DNA from: Acrocarpospora macrocephala
GTDB lineage: Bacteria; Actinomycetota; Actinomycetes; Streptosporangiales; Streptosporangiaceae
Assembly: GCF_009687865.1 (NCBI RefSeq)
Contig: NZ_BLAE01000022.1
Coordinates: 62,001 to 126,000, forward strand
DNA length: 64,000 nucleotides
Direction of reading: 5' to 3'
Position numbers and translations under genes: made by a program. This document shows positions 8,674-17,631 of this stretch, in pieces. Position 1 is the stretch's first letter. The number at the start of each line of letters is the position of its first letter. Under the pieces are notes generated by a model. The model had not been told where the DNA came from and ran no database searches. It saw nothing but the letters and a program-made list of their open reading frames with translations.

Positions 8674-10863
8674 GTGGAGGGCGCCAGCCTCGACGCGGTG
8701 CTGGAACGTGTCACTTATGCCAACGAGGAGACCGGCTACACCATCGCCAGGGTCGCCACCGAACGTTCCGGCGCCGAGCTGCTCACCGTGGTCGGGCCGC
8801 TGCTCGGCGCGCAGCCGGGGGAGTCGCTGCGCCTGACCGGCCGCTGGATCTCCCACCCCCGCTACGGCCGCCAGTTCGAGGTGTGGTCCTACACCACCGT
8901 GCTGCCCGCCACCGTCCAGGGCATCCAGCGCTACCTCGGCTCCGGCCTGATCAAGGGCATCGGCCCGAAAATGGCCGAACGCATCGTCGGCCACTTCGGC
9001 GCCGACACCCTGCGCGTCATCGAGGAGGAACCCGCGCGCCTGGTCGAGGTCCCGGGCCTGGGCCCCAAACGCACCAAGATGATCGGCGCCGCCTGGGAGG
9101 AACAGAAGATCATCAAAGAGGTGATGATCTTCCTGCAGGGCGTCGGCGTCTCCACCTCCATCGCCGTGCGCATCTTCAAGCAGTACGGCGAGCAGTCCAT
9201 CACCGTCGTCCGCGCCGAGCCCTACCGGCTGGCCGACGAGGTCTGGGGGATCGGCTTCAAGACCGCCGACACCATCGCCCAGGCCGTCGGCATCCCGCAC
9301 GACAGCCCGCAGCGCGTCAAAGCCGGCCTGCGCTACACCCTCTCCCAGGCCGCCGACGACGGCCACTGCTTCCTGCCCGCCCCCAACCTCGTCGCCGACG
9401 CCGTCAAGATCCTCGACGTGCCCGCCGACCTGGTCGCCACCTGCCTGGAAGAGCTCGCGGCCGCCGAAGGCGTCGTCCGCGAGGACGTCCCCGCCGGGGA
9501 CGGCACCGTCCCGGCCGTCTACCTGGTGCCCTTCCACCGCGCCGAGCAGTCCCTCACCGCCACCCTGCGCGGCCTGCTCACCACCTCGGGCGACCGCCTC
9601 CGCGCCTTCGCCGACGTCGACTGGCCGGCCGCCCTGGCCTGGCTCAAAACCCGCACCGGCGCCGCCCTGGCCGCCGAGCAGGACCAGGCCGTACGGCTGG
9701 CGCTCACCGAGAAGGTCGCCGTCCTCACCGGCGGCCCCGGCTGCGGCAAGAGCTTCACCGTCCGCTCCATCGTCGAACTGGCCCGCGCCAAACGCGCCAA
9801 GGTCATCCTGGCCGCCCCCACCGGCCGGGCCGCCAAACGCCTGTCCGAGCTGACCGGCCACGAGGCCACCACCGTGCACCGGCTGCTGCAGCTGCGCCCC
9901 GGCGGCGAGGCCACCTTCGACCGCGACAACCCCCTCGACGCCGACCTGGTCGTCGTCGACGAGGCCTCCATGCTCGACCTGCTGCTGGCCAACAAGCTCG
10001 CCAAGGCCGTCGCCCCCGGCGCGCACCTGCTGTTCGTCGGCGACGTCGACCAGCTCCCCTCCGTCGGCGCCGGCGAGGTCCTGCGCGACCTGCTCGCCGC
10101 CCCCGGCGTGCCCCGGGTGCGGCTCACCCAGATCTTCCGCCAGGCCGCCGAGTCCGGCGTCGTGGTCAACGCCCACCGCGTCAACAACGGCCAGTCCCCC
10201 CTGGTCCGCGAGTTCCGCGACTTCTTCCTGTTCCCCTGCGAGGAGCCGGAGGAGATCGCCGCAATGACCGTGGACGTGGCCGCCCGCCGCATCCCCGCCA
10301 AGTTCGGCCTCAACCCGCGCCGCGACGTCCAGGTCCTGGCCCCCATGCACCGCGGCGCCGCCGGCGCGGGCGCCCTCAACCTGGCCCTGCAGGAAGCCCT
10401 CACCCCCGCCCGCGAGGGCATGCCGGAACGCCGCTACGGCGGCCGGGTCTTCCGGATCGGCGACAAGGTCACCCAGCTGCGCAACAACTACGACAAGGGC
10501 GCGGCCGGGGTCTTCAACGGCACCGTCGGCGTCGTCACCGGCATCACCCCCGAGGAGAACCGGCTCACCGTCCTGACCGACGAGGACGAGAACGTCGACT
10601 ACGCCTTCGACGAGCTCGACGAGCTGGCCCACGCCTACGCCGTCTCCATCCACCGCTCCCAGGGCAGCGAATATCCCGCCGTGGTCATCCCGCTGGCCAC
10701 CAGCGCCTGGATGATGCTGCAGCGCAATCTCCTCTACACCGCCATCACCCGCGCCAAACGCCTGGTCGTCATCGTCGGCTCGCGCCGCGCCCTCGGTCAG
10801 GCCGTACGCACCCGCGGCGCCGGCCGCCGCCACACCGGCCTCACTCACCGCCTGGATCTCTAG
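8674..10863 (+). CDS. recD2: RecD2-type (YrrC) SF1B DNA helicase
   Basis: 729 residues. After the N-terminal OB-like region come helix-hairpin-helix segments (GLIKGIGPKMAERI and EVPGLGPKRTKMI), then the SF1 motor: Walker A GGPGCGKS near residue 353, the DEAS Walker B box near 429, and a QLPSVGAGEVL motif III. The C-terminus ends with SIHRSQGSEYPAVVIP and LLYTAITRAKRL. RecD2 proteins are RecBC-independent 5'-3' helicases involved in recombination and mismatch repair. The frame is open far upstream, but the GTG at 8674 sits 6 nt after AAGGGAGA and begins the conserved N-terminus (EGASLDAVLERVTY), so I start there. It is a stand-alone gene, divergent from the amine-oxidase-like gene. Confidence 0.94.
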   Translation: MEGASLDAVLERVTYANEETGYTIARVATERSGAELLTVVGPLLGAQPGESLRLTGRWISHPRYGRQFEVWSYTTVLPATVQGIQRYLGSGLIKGIGPKMAERIVGHFGADTLRVIEEEPARLVEVPGLGPKRTKMIGAAWEEQKIIKEVMIFLQGVGVSTSIAVRIFKQYGEQSITVVRAEPYRLADEVWGIGFKTADTIAQAVGIPHDSPQRVKAGLRYTLSQAADDGHCFLPAPNLVADAVKILDVPADLVATCLEELAAAEGVVREDVPAGDGTVPAVYLVPFHRAEQSLTATLRGLLTTSGDRLRAFADVDWPAALAWLKTRTGAALAAEQDQAVRLALTEKVAVLTGGPGCGKSFTVRSIVELARAKRAKVILAAPTGRAAKRLSELTGHEATTVHRLLQLRPGGEATFDRDNPLDADLVVVDEASMLDLLLANKLAKAVAPGAHLLFVGDVDQLPSVGAGEVLRDLLAAPGVPRVRLTQIFRQAAESGVVVNAHRVNNGQSPLVREFRDFFLFPCEEPEEIAAMTVDVAARRIPAKFGLNPRRDVQVLAPMHRGAAGAGALNLALQEALTPAREGMPERRYGGRVFRIGDKVTQLRNNYDKGAAGVFNGTVGVVTGITPEENRLTVLTDEDENVDYAFDELDELAHAYAVSIHRSQGSEYPAVVIPLATSAWMMLQRNLLYTAITRAKRLVVIVGSRRALGQAVRTRGAGRRHTGLTHRLDL

Positions 10864-11028
10864 GTCAAGCGGGAATCAAAACGGCAGGCGCGGACTTTAC
10901 TCTTCAGGGCGCCGATTTGGCCTGGTTTCGCTACCAAAATGTGAGCTAACTCTCCAGAAAGATGCGGACACATGCGGCCAGCCCTAATAGTGTCTTTGGG
11001 TGCACTTTGCCACCGTGGGGGAGAGGTT

Positions 11029-12264
11029 GTGCTGAACAGCAAGACGCGCGGCACCTGGCCGGCCGGCGTGATCGCCACGATCGCCGTTACGATGACGGTG
11101 CTGCTTTCGGCATGCACCAGCGGGTCCGGCGGCGGCCTGCTCGGCGGTGGCAGCGCACCCCAGGCGACCGAGAAGCCACCGATCCCCGCGCCGGCGATCA
11201 CGATCGTCCCCGCCGAGGGCACCAACCGGGTCAGACCCGATAAGAACGTCGTCGTGACCTCCGAAGGCGGTTCGCTGGAGGAAGTCCTCGTCGAATCGGA
11301 CGGCGAACACGTCGAGGGCGAATTCGACGCCGACCGAACGAAGTGGACCTCCAACAAGCCGTTGCGGCCCTCCAGCACCTACACCGTGTCGGCCAAGGCC
11401 ACCGGCGAAGGCGGCCCCACCACCGCGACCAGCGAGTTCACCACCCTCAAGCCCAAAGCCGAGCTGGCCGTCGCCGACGTGACCCCCGGCATCAAGGGCG
11501 AGACCGTCGGCGTCGGCATGCCCATCATGGTCACCTTCAACCAGGCCGTCACCAACAAGGCCGCCGTCGAGGCCGCCCTCAAGGTCGACGCGGAGAAGCC
11601 CGCCGAGGGCGCCTGGCGGTGGATCAGCGACCGCCTGGTCATCTACCGGCCCGCCAAGTACTGGCCCGCCCACCAGAAGGTCACCTTCACCGCCGACCTC
11701 ACCGGCATCCGCGGCGGCCCCGACATGTACGGCACCAAGTCCTTCACCCACACCATCAAGATCGGCGCCCGCCTGGTCAGCGTGGTCAACACCAAGACCC
11801 ACATGATGGTCGTCAAGAAGGACGGCAAGGTCGTCCAGACCATGAAGATCAGCGCCGGCAAGGCCACCACCCGCGAATACACCACCACCAGCGGCGTGCA
11901 CCTGACCATGTCCAAGCACAACCCCGAGACCATGATCTCCCCGGGCAAGAAGGAAGGCGATCCCGGCTACTACAAGGAGATCGTCAACCACGCCGTCCGC
12001 ATCTCCAACAGCGGCGAGTACGTGCACTCCGCCCCCTGGTCGGTCGGCTCCCAGGGCCGCGCCAACGTCAGCCACGGCTGCGTCAACGCCTCCCCCACCC
12101 AGGCCAAGTGGTTCTACGACAACTTCCACCGCGGCGACGTGGTCACCGTCGTGGGCACCGACCGGGAGCTGGAGTGGAACAACGGGTGGGGCTTCTGGCA
12201 GATGTCGTACGCCAAATGGAAGAGCGGCAGCGCCCTGAAGGGCGAGGACTCCTCGGAGTCCTGA
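11029..12264 (+). CDS. L,D-transpeptidase lipoprotein (YkuD domain with Ig-like domains)
   Basis: 411 residues. The N-terminus is a lipoprotein signal with a lipobox ending LLSAC near residue 24, so the mature protein is anchored outside the cell. Two Ig-like domains follow (about 50-130 and 130-250), as in mycobacterial LdtMt2. Then comes a YkuD catalytic domain containing HSAPWSVGSQG and the active-site SHGCVN motif with Cys near residue 350. These enzymes make 3-3 cross-links in peptidoglycan. The start is the GTG at 11029 after GGGGGAGAGG; an upstream in-frame ATG at 10972 would add residues before the signal peptide and is rejected. It converges with the S9 peptidase gene, whose stop is 16 bp away. 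Confidence 0.93.
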   Translation: MLNSKTRGTWPAGVIATIAVTMTVLLSACTSGSGGGLLGGGSAPQATEKPPIPAPAITIVPAEGTNRVRPDKNVVVTSEGGSLEEVLVESDGEHVEGEFDADRTKWTSNKPLRPSSTYTVSAKATGEGGPTTATSEFTTLKPKAELAVADVTPGIKGETVGVGMPIMVTFNQAVTNKAAVEAALKVDAEKPAEGAWRWISDRLVIYRPAKYWPAHQKVTFTADLTGIRGGPDMYGTKSFTHTIKIGARLVSVVNTKTHMMVVKKDGKVVQTMKISAGKATTREYTTTSGVHLTMSKHNPETMISPGKKEGDPGYYKEIVNHAVRISNSGEYVHSAPWSVGSQGRANVSHGCVNASPTQAKWFYDNFHRGDVVTVVGTDRELEWNNGWGFWQMSYAKWKSGSALKGEDSSES

Positions 12265-12280
12265 GCCTTAGAGAGCGTAA

Positions 12281-14263
12281 TCAGGCCGTCGGGGGCATGT
12301 GGGTGGAAAACCAGGAGAGAACGCGGGTCAGCAAGTCGGTGATCGCCGGGTAGGAGCGGACCCCGTGCCCTTCCTGAGGGTAGATCGCCAGAACCGACTC
12401 CACGCCGTGGGCCAGCAGCGCCTGGTGGAATTCGCGTGCCTGGCCCGGAGGGGTGCAGTGATCACCGGCTCCCGCGACGCTGAGGCAGGGCGTGCGGACG
12501 TTGCCGGCCCGCAGCACCGGGCTGCGGGTGTGGGCCATCGTGCCCGGCTCTTGGGGGTCGCAGCGCAGAAAGGCGTTCCCCCAGCCGGCGATGTTGCTGG
12601 TGAAGGACTGGCTGTACCAGTCGGTGATAGGCGCGATCGGCACCGCGGCCGCGAACCGCTGATCCTGGGTGACCAGCCATGCCGTCATGAACCCTCCGTA
12701 GCTCGTCCCGATCAGGCCGATCCGTGCGGGGTCGGCCAGCCCCTTGCCCACGAGCGTGTCGACGCCGGCCAGGATGTCGAGGGCGTCGCCACCGCCCATG
12801 TCGCCGACCACGTGCGCGGCGAAGTCCCGGCCGCGGCCCCCGCTGCCACGGGGGTTGGGGTTGAGCACCGCGTATCCCCGGGACACCAGCAGCGGCACCA
12901 GGGGCGACTTCATGGACCACGCGTCGCGGAAGGCCCAGACCGGTCCGCCGTGGATATTGACCACCAGCGGAAAGGGCCCCTTCCCCGCCGGGCGGCACAG
13001 CAGCCCTTCGATCACCTGGCCGTCCGGCGCCAGCCAGGTGATCGCCTCGGCGGAACCCGCGACCGACAGCAGGTAGTCGCATCCGGCATGCCGCGTGGAT
13101 GCCGCCACCCCGGCGGCGCCGGGGCCGAGCACGGCGACCTGGGGCGGCAGGCCGTAAGCCGATTCGGCGACCACGACCCTGCCGTCGCGGGTGAAGGCTC
13201 CGTCGGGATACAGGCCGCCGCAGGAATTGGAGGTGGAGAACAGCTCGGTGACCTCGCCGGTGCGCACGTCCACGACTCCCGCGACGGAGTCCAGGTGACG
13301 CTGTCCCAGGTAGCCCAGCCGGTCGGTGTCGATCCACTGCAGGCAGCTCACGTCGGTGCCCGCGGTGTCGATGCCGGAGGTGGTCCCCGAGGCCGGGTCG
13401 ATGAGGGTCAGGTCGCCGGCCACGATCCACCTGTCGCTGCAGACGGCCTGGACGACCGCCACGTACCGGCCGTCCGGCGACCCGGCCGGTAGGCCGAGCT
13501 GGAATCGGCCGCGCAGCAGTTCCCGGGTCGTGCCCGTACCGGTGTCGATGGACATGAGGCGGGAGGTGTACCAGGCGTCCTCGTCGGGCGTGTCGGACGC
13601 CACCGTCACCACGGTGGACAGACCGCACCAGGCCGCCTCCCAGCAGTTCATGCCCCCAGCCGAGACCTGTGTCAGGTCGCCGTCGTCGAGGCTGTAGAGC
13701 CACAGGGTGCGCCAGGCCGACTCGGTAGCGCCGTCCTCGATCAGCGGATGCCAGTCCGGCAGTCCGGCGTCGACGGTGGTGTTGGCCACGGCGCCCTGGG
13801 TCGCGGCCAGGTCGGCGCCCAAGCCGGCCACGCCGAGCAGAATCCGCCGCCCGTCCGGCGACCAGTGGGCGTATTCCACCGATCCCGGTACGGACGGCGC
13901 CGGGGCCGCCTCACCCGGGGAGCCGGCGCCGAGCAGGTAGAGCTGGAACACGCCGGGCCGGGCGCGGTCGGACAGGAAGGCGAGCCGGGCACCGTCCGGC
14001 GAGAACCGCCCCCACCGGGCCGAGCCGGCGGCGGTGGTCACCGCCGATAGCGCGCCGCCTTCGACGGTGTACAGCCCGGTACGAGGTCTGCCGATCAGTT
14101 CGTCGAAGACCGAGCCGGTGACCACGACGCGGGCGCCGTCGGCGGTGACGTGCGGTTCGGCCAGATCGTGCGGCCGGCCGAACGCCGGCTCGTGCAGGCG
14201 CCGGACGTGCTCCGCCACGGCCGCGAACTCCGCGGTGTCCCGAAGGTCGCCACGCATGATCAC
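12281..14263 (-). CDS. S9-family peptidase (acylaminoacyl-peptidase/DPP-like)
   Basis: 660 residues. The first 400 form a WD/TolB-like beta-propeller (repeated SPDG signatures such as RFSPDGARLAFLSD). The last 250 form an alpha/beta hydrolase with nucleophile Ser521 in GTSYGGFM, Asp601 in SVAGAGDHCTPP and His633 in EGHGV. Such enzymes cut short peptides or remove N-acyl amino acids in the cytoplasm. It is the last gene of the seven-gene minus-strand peptide operon, 37 bp after the amidohydrolase, so it probably processes the imported substrate. The start is the GTG at 14263 after AAAGGA; the ATG two codons in is an alternative. No signal peptide is seen. Confidence 0.9.
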   Translation of the reverse strand: MIMRGDLRDTAEFAAVAEHVRRLHEPAFGRPHDLAEPHVTADGARVVVTGSVFDELIGRPRTGLYTVEGGALSAVTTAAGSARWGRFSPDGARLAFLSDRARPGVFQLYLLGAGSPGEAAPAPSVPGSVEYAHWSPDGRRILLGVAGLGADLAATQGAVANTTVDAGLPDWHPLIEDGATESAWRTLWLYSLDDGDLTQVSAGGMNCWEAAWCGLSTVVTVASDTPDEDAWYTSRLMSIDTGTGTTRELLRGRFQLGLPAGSPDGRYVAVVQAVCSDRWIVAGDLTLIDPASGTTSGIDTAGTDVSCLQWIDTDRLGYLGQRHLDSVAGVVDVRTGEVTELFSTSNSCGGLYPDGAFTRDGRVVVAESAYGLPPQVAVLGPGAAGVAASTRHAGCDYLLSVAGSAEAITWLAPDGQVIEGLLCRPAGKGPFPLVVNIHGGPVWAFRDAWSMKSPLVPLLVSRGYAVLNPNPRGSGGRGRDFAAHVVGDMGGGDALDILAGVDTLVGKGLADPARIGLIGTSYGGFMTAWLVTQDQRFAAAVPIAPITDWYSQSFTSNIAGWGNAFLRCDPQEPGTMAHTRSPVLRAGNVRTPCLSVAGAGDHCTPPGQAREFHQALLAHGVESVLAIYPQEGHGVRSYPAITDLLTRVLSWFSTHMPPTA

Positions 14264-14300
14264 ACATCCTTTCCCCGGCGGCGGATACTCAAGACGGCGG

Positions 14301-15668
14301 TCACCGGGTCAGGACCGGGTGCTCGGGCAGGCGGTCGCGGTCGACGAGCTCGCCGTCCTTCACCACGTGCGCGATGCGGGCGTAGTTGTCCGGATCGGCC
14401 AGCGGGTCGGCGTCCAGGATGAGCAGGTCGGCCCGCTTGCCCGGCTCGACGGTGCCGAGTTCGTCCAGCCTGCCGTACGCCTGGGCGATGTTGCTGGTCG
14501 TGGCGAGCAGCGCGTCCATCGGCGCCATGTCGCGTTCGATGGCGGCGCGTAGCCAGAAGATGTGCGAGCGGCCCAGGTGCGTGGGCACGTCGGGAATGCC
14601 GGATTGGAATGGCCCCCACATGGGGCTCGTCTCGGCGGTCGGCCCATAGACGCCCATGTCGTTGCCCAGCAGCAGCATGGCGCCGGCCTTGACGAGCTTG
14701 CGGTCGTTGAGGTCCTTGACCATCATGACCTCGCCCCAGGCGTCGTTGCCGTGCCATTGGGGCTTGCGCTCCAGGAAGGCGGTGGTGTGCCGCTGGGTGT
14801 ACAGGAACGCCACGCACGGCAGCCGCCGTTCGACGATGCGGTCGAGGGTCTCCTCCGGCATCGGGTGCAGGCCGGTGACGTCGCCATGCTGGAGCAGGTC
14901 GACGCCCGCGTCGATGGCGGCCTTGAGCGCCTCGGGCGACTGCGTGCACGCCTGCACGGTCATCCCGGCCGCGTGCGCCTCCTCCACGATCGCCCGCTGG
15001 GAGTCGGGGGACAGGGCCAGGAACCGGCTGTGGGCGTGGGAACTGGAGGCGTACTTGACGAAGTCGATGTCACTGGTGGCGATGTACTCGCGCACCGCCA
15101 CGCGTACGTCCGCGGCCGGCATCCAGGTCAGCGCGGCTCCGACCCCCTGCTCCCAGTGCCGGTTGATCGCTTCCACCACCGACGAGCTCAGGCCCGCGCC
15201 GAGGTTGGGGAAGAAGTCGGCCGAGTAGGGCCCGCCGTTGCCGATGATGTTGCCGGCGCAGAAGACCCGGCTGCCGATCGCCTGCCCGGCGTTGATCCGG
15301 TCCCGGACGCGGCGCAGCGACTCAAGCGGCCCCCAGGTGTCGAAGACCGTCGTGACGCCGGCGCGCAGCGCTATCTGGGCGGCCTCCAGCACCAGCTCGT
15401 CGTAGCAGCCGGGGGCGTACCTGAGCAATACGTCGGGGTCCACATGGATGAGCAGGTGGACGTTGGCGTCCAGCAGGCCGGGGATCATGTACTTGCCACC
15501 GGTGTCGACGATACGCAGGTCCGGGGCGTGCTCCAGGTCGGCGCGCGCCCCCACCCAGGTGATGCGCCCGTCGCCGACCACCACCGCCGTGTCGGCGACG
15601 GGCAGCGCTCCGGTGCCGTCGATCAGGGTCGCGCCGACGAAGGCGGTGCGGGTCGCCTGTGCTGTCAT
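14301..15668 (-). CDS. Amidohydrolase-superfamily protein with unusual metal-ligand set
   Basis: 455 residues with the amidohydrolase layout. A small beta domain (TLIDGTGALPVADTAVVV) leads into a barrel opening at GLLDANVHL, where the usual HxH reads N69-V-H71. Lys205 (DFVKYASS) is at the position of the carbamylated lysine, His261 lies in LQHGD and Asp337 in GNDMG. The strand that normally offers a histidine reads VQACTQS near 238-244. The imidazolonepropionase/prolidase-like branch hydrolyses C-N bonds in cyclic amides or dipeptides. The start ATG overlaps the ATPase stop (ATGA), so translation is coupled to the transporter. No secretion signal is present. Activity may be altered given the missing ligands. 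Confidence 0.85.
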   Translation of the reverse strand: MTAQATRTAFVGATLIDGTGALPVADTAVVVGDGRITWVGARADLEHAPDLRIVDTGGKYMIPGLLDANVHLLIHVDPDVLLRYAPGCYDELVLEAAQIALRAGVTTVFDTWGPLESLRRVRDRINAGQAIGSRVFCAGNIIGNGGPYSADFFPNLGAGLSSSVVEAINRHWEQGVGAALTWMPAADVRVAVREYIATSDIDFVKYASSSHAHSRFLALSPDSQRAIVEEAHAAGMTVQACTQSPEALKAAIDAGVDLLQHGDVTGLHPMPEETLDRIVERRLPCVAFLYTQRHTTAFLERKPQWHGNDAWGEVMMVKDLNDRKLVKAGAMLLLGNDMGVYGPTAETSPMWGPFQSGIPDVPTHLGRSHIFWLRAAIERDMAPMDALLATTSNIAQAYGRLDELGTVEPGKRADLLILDADPLADPDNYARIAHVVKDGELVDRDRLPEHPVLTR

Positions 15669-16552
15669 GGCAGGTCGTCCTTCTCTCGCCGGCTCACCGG
15701 CCGGGTCGTTTGCATGGTGCTGGTGGGCTTGGTGATGGTGGGCATGGCGCCGATGAGCCGCCGGGTGTAGGGGTGCTCGGCCCGGTCGTAGAACCGCTCG
15801 ACCGGGCCGCTTTCCACGATCTGGCCGTGGTAGGTCACGGCCAGGCCGTGGGATACGTAGCGGACGGCCGCGATGTCGTGGGAGATGAACAGGGCGGCGA
15901 AGCCTCGCTCGGCCTGCAGGTCGCGGATGAGGTTGAGGACCTGGGTCTGGACCGAGACGTCCAGGGCGGTGACCGCCTCGTCGAAGACGATCAGATCCGG
16001 CCGGGTGATCATGGCTCGGGCGATGGCGACGCGTTGTCGCTGACCGCCGGAGAGCTGGTGGGGGTGCCGGTCGGCCAACGCCGGGTCCAGGCCGACCAGG
16101 ACGAGCATGTCGGCGACGGCTTCGCGGCGGGCGCGCCGCGCGGTCCGGCCGGTCACGGCGAGCGGTTCGGCGACCGATCGCCACACGTGCAGCGTGGGGT
16201 TGAGCGACCAGTCGGGGTTCTGCAGCACGACCTGCAGCCGCCCGCGCAGCCGCCGGGCGGTGCCCCGGCCGGTCACCGGCAGGCCATCGAACAGGACCTG
16301 ACCGCTGGTGGGCCGGACCAGGCCGAGCAGCACCCGGCCCAAGGTGGTCTTGCCCGAGCCGGACTCGCCGACCACGCCGAGGGTCTGGCCCGGCATGATG
16401 TCCAGCGACACGCCCTTGAGGGCGTGCACCTGCTCCGCGCGACGGCCATGGCCGGTCCGGTAGGCGACGACGACGTCCCGCGCCGAGACCACCGGGGGTC
16501 GGCCGGGCTCGACCGGAGCCGGGTCGACCGGGCCGTGGTCGAGGACGCTCAT
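15665..16552 (-). CDS. Peptide ABC transporter ATP-binding subunit (DppF/OppF type)
   Basis: 295 residues. Walker A is VVGESGSGKTTLG, the signature LSGGQRQRVAIARA, and Walker B VFDEAVTALD; the C-terminus has the oligopeptide-family tail (AEHPYTRRLIGAMP). It forms the cytoplasmic motor with the preceding ATPase. The ATG at 16552 overlaps the TGA of that gene (ATGA); the frame is open further upstream, but this is the family start. At its own end it overlaps the amidohydrolase start by 4 bp. The uncommon alanine in DEAVTALD (usually DEPTSALD) may be tolerated, as the catalytic glutamate is kept. Confidence 0.93.
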   Translation of the reverse strand: MSVLDHGPVDPAPVEPGRPPVVSARDVVVAYRTGHGRRAEQVHALKGVSLDIMPGQTLGVVGESGSGKTTLGRVLLGLVRPTSGQVLFDGLPVTGRGTARRLRGRLQVVLQNPDWSLNPTLHVWRSVAEPLAVTGRTARRARREAVADMLVLVGLDPALADRHPHQLSGGQRQRVAIARAMITRPDLIVFDEAVTALDVSVQTQVLNLIRDLQAERGFAALFISHDIAAVRYVSHGLAVTYHGQIVESGPVERFYDRAEHPYTRRLIGAMPTITKPTSTMQTTRPVSRREKDDLP

Positions 16553-17631
16553 CTGGCCGCCTCCTGTTCCTTGTCCAGGTGACGCCGCCCGGCCTCGGTG
16601 GCACGTGGGCGGCCGGCGTCGTTCGGCGCCGCAGACGGGTCGCCGATCTCGCCGGGATGCAGGTGGCAGGTGAGCGTCCGCCCGGCGACGGCCGCGTCCG
16701 CGGGGCGCACGTCCCGGCAGTTTGGCAGGGCGTCGGGGCAGCGCGGGGCGAAGGCGCAACCCGGGCAGCCGGCGTGCAGCACCGGCGGCACGCCACCGAT
16801 CGCCTCCAGCCGCCGGCCGGGCCGCTCCTCGCCCGGCAGCGCGGCGACCAAAGCGCGGGTGTAGGGGTGCATCGGGCGGCCGAGCACCTCGGCGGTGGGG
16901 CCGTGCTCGACCATCCGGCCGCCGTACATCACCGCGATCTGCTCGGTGTGCTGCGCCACCGCGTGCAGGTCGTGGGTCAGCAGCAGTAGCGCACACCCCT
17001 GGTCGCGGCACTGCGACACCAGCAGGTTCAGGATCTGGGCCCGAAGCGTCGCGTCCACGGCCGCGGTCGGCTCGTCGGCGATCAGCAGCCGGGGACGGCG
17101 GCGCAGCGCCATCGCGATGCCGACCCGCTGGGCCATTCCGCCGGACAGCTCGTGCGGGTAAGACCGCAGCACCCGCGGCACGTCGGTCAGCCCGACCTCG
17201 CCCAGCGCCTCGGCCGCCGACGACCCATCCCGGGCCTCGCGCCCGGCGGGACCGGCCAACTCCATCTGCCGGCGAATCCGCATGGTGGGATTCAGCGCGG
17301 CGACCGGGTTCTGGAACACGAACGCCAGAACCTCGCGCCGCAACGCCCGTAGCCCTTCGCCGCCCTGGGCGCCGGGGCCGTACACCGGGCGGCCGGCCAC
17401 CGACAGCAGCCCGCCGGCGTACACCGCGTTCGAGGCCAGGAGCCGGCCGGTCGCCATGCCCAGCGTGCTCTTACCCGACCCCGACTCCCCGACCAGCGCC
17501 ACGATCTGCCCTGATCCCACGGTGAGCGTGGCCTGGTCCAGGGAGCGAATGGGGCCGTTCCGGGTGCTGTACTCGATCACCAGGTCGGTGGCGGCCAGCA
17601 CCGGGGCGGCCGAGCCCGTTTCGGCGCTCAT
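16549..17631 (-). CDS. Peptide ABC transporter ATP-binding subunit (DppD/OppD type)
   Basis: 360 residues with Walker A ALVGESGSGKSTLG, signature LSGGMAQRVGIAMA and Walker B LIADEPTAAVD. A cysteine-rich C-terminal segment (CPGCAFAPRCPDALPNC) is typical of Dpp/Opp ATPases, where related cysteines bind an iron-sulfur cluster. It pairs with the next ATPase to drive import. The start ATG at 17631 overlaps the permease stop (ATGA), the same tight coupling seen through this operon. The frame stays open upstream, but those residues show no family features. Confidence 0.93.
   Translation of the reverse strand: MSAETGSAAPVLAATDLVIEYSTRNGPIRSLDQATLTVGSGQIVALVGESGSGKSTLGMATGRLLASNAVYAGGLLSVAGRPVYGPGAQGGEGLRALRREVLAFVFQNPVAALNPTMRIRRQMELAGPAGREARDGSSAAEALGEVGLTDVPRVLRSYPHELSGGMAQRVGIAMALRRRPRLLIADEPTAAVDATLRAQILNLLVSQCRDQGCALLLLTHDLHAVAQHTEQIAVMYGGRMVEHGPTAEVLGRPMHPYTRALVAALPGEERPGRRLEAIGGVPPVLHAGCPGCAFAPRCPDALPNCRDVRPADAAVAGRTLTCHLHPGEIGDPSAAPNDAGRPRATEAGRRHLDKEQEAAR

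Noticed and set aside
8626-10848. A long open minus-strand frame of about 740 codons opposite recD2
   Set aside because: It mirrors the codon bias of the helicase gene on the other strand, is rich in glycine, aspartate and valine, and has no domain features. High-GC genomes often leave such antisense frames open.
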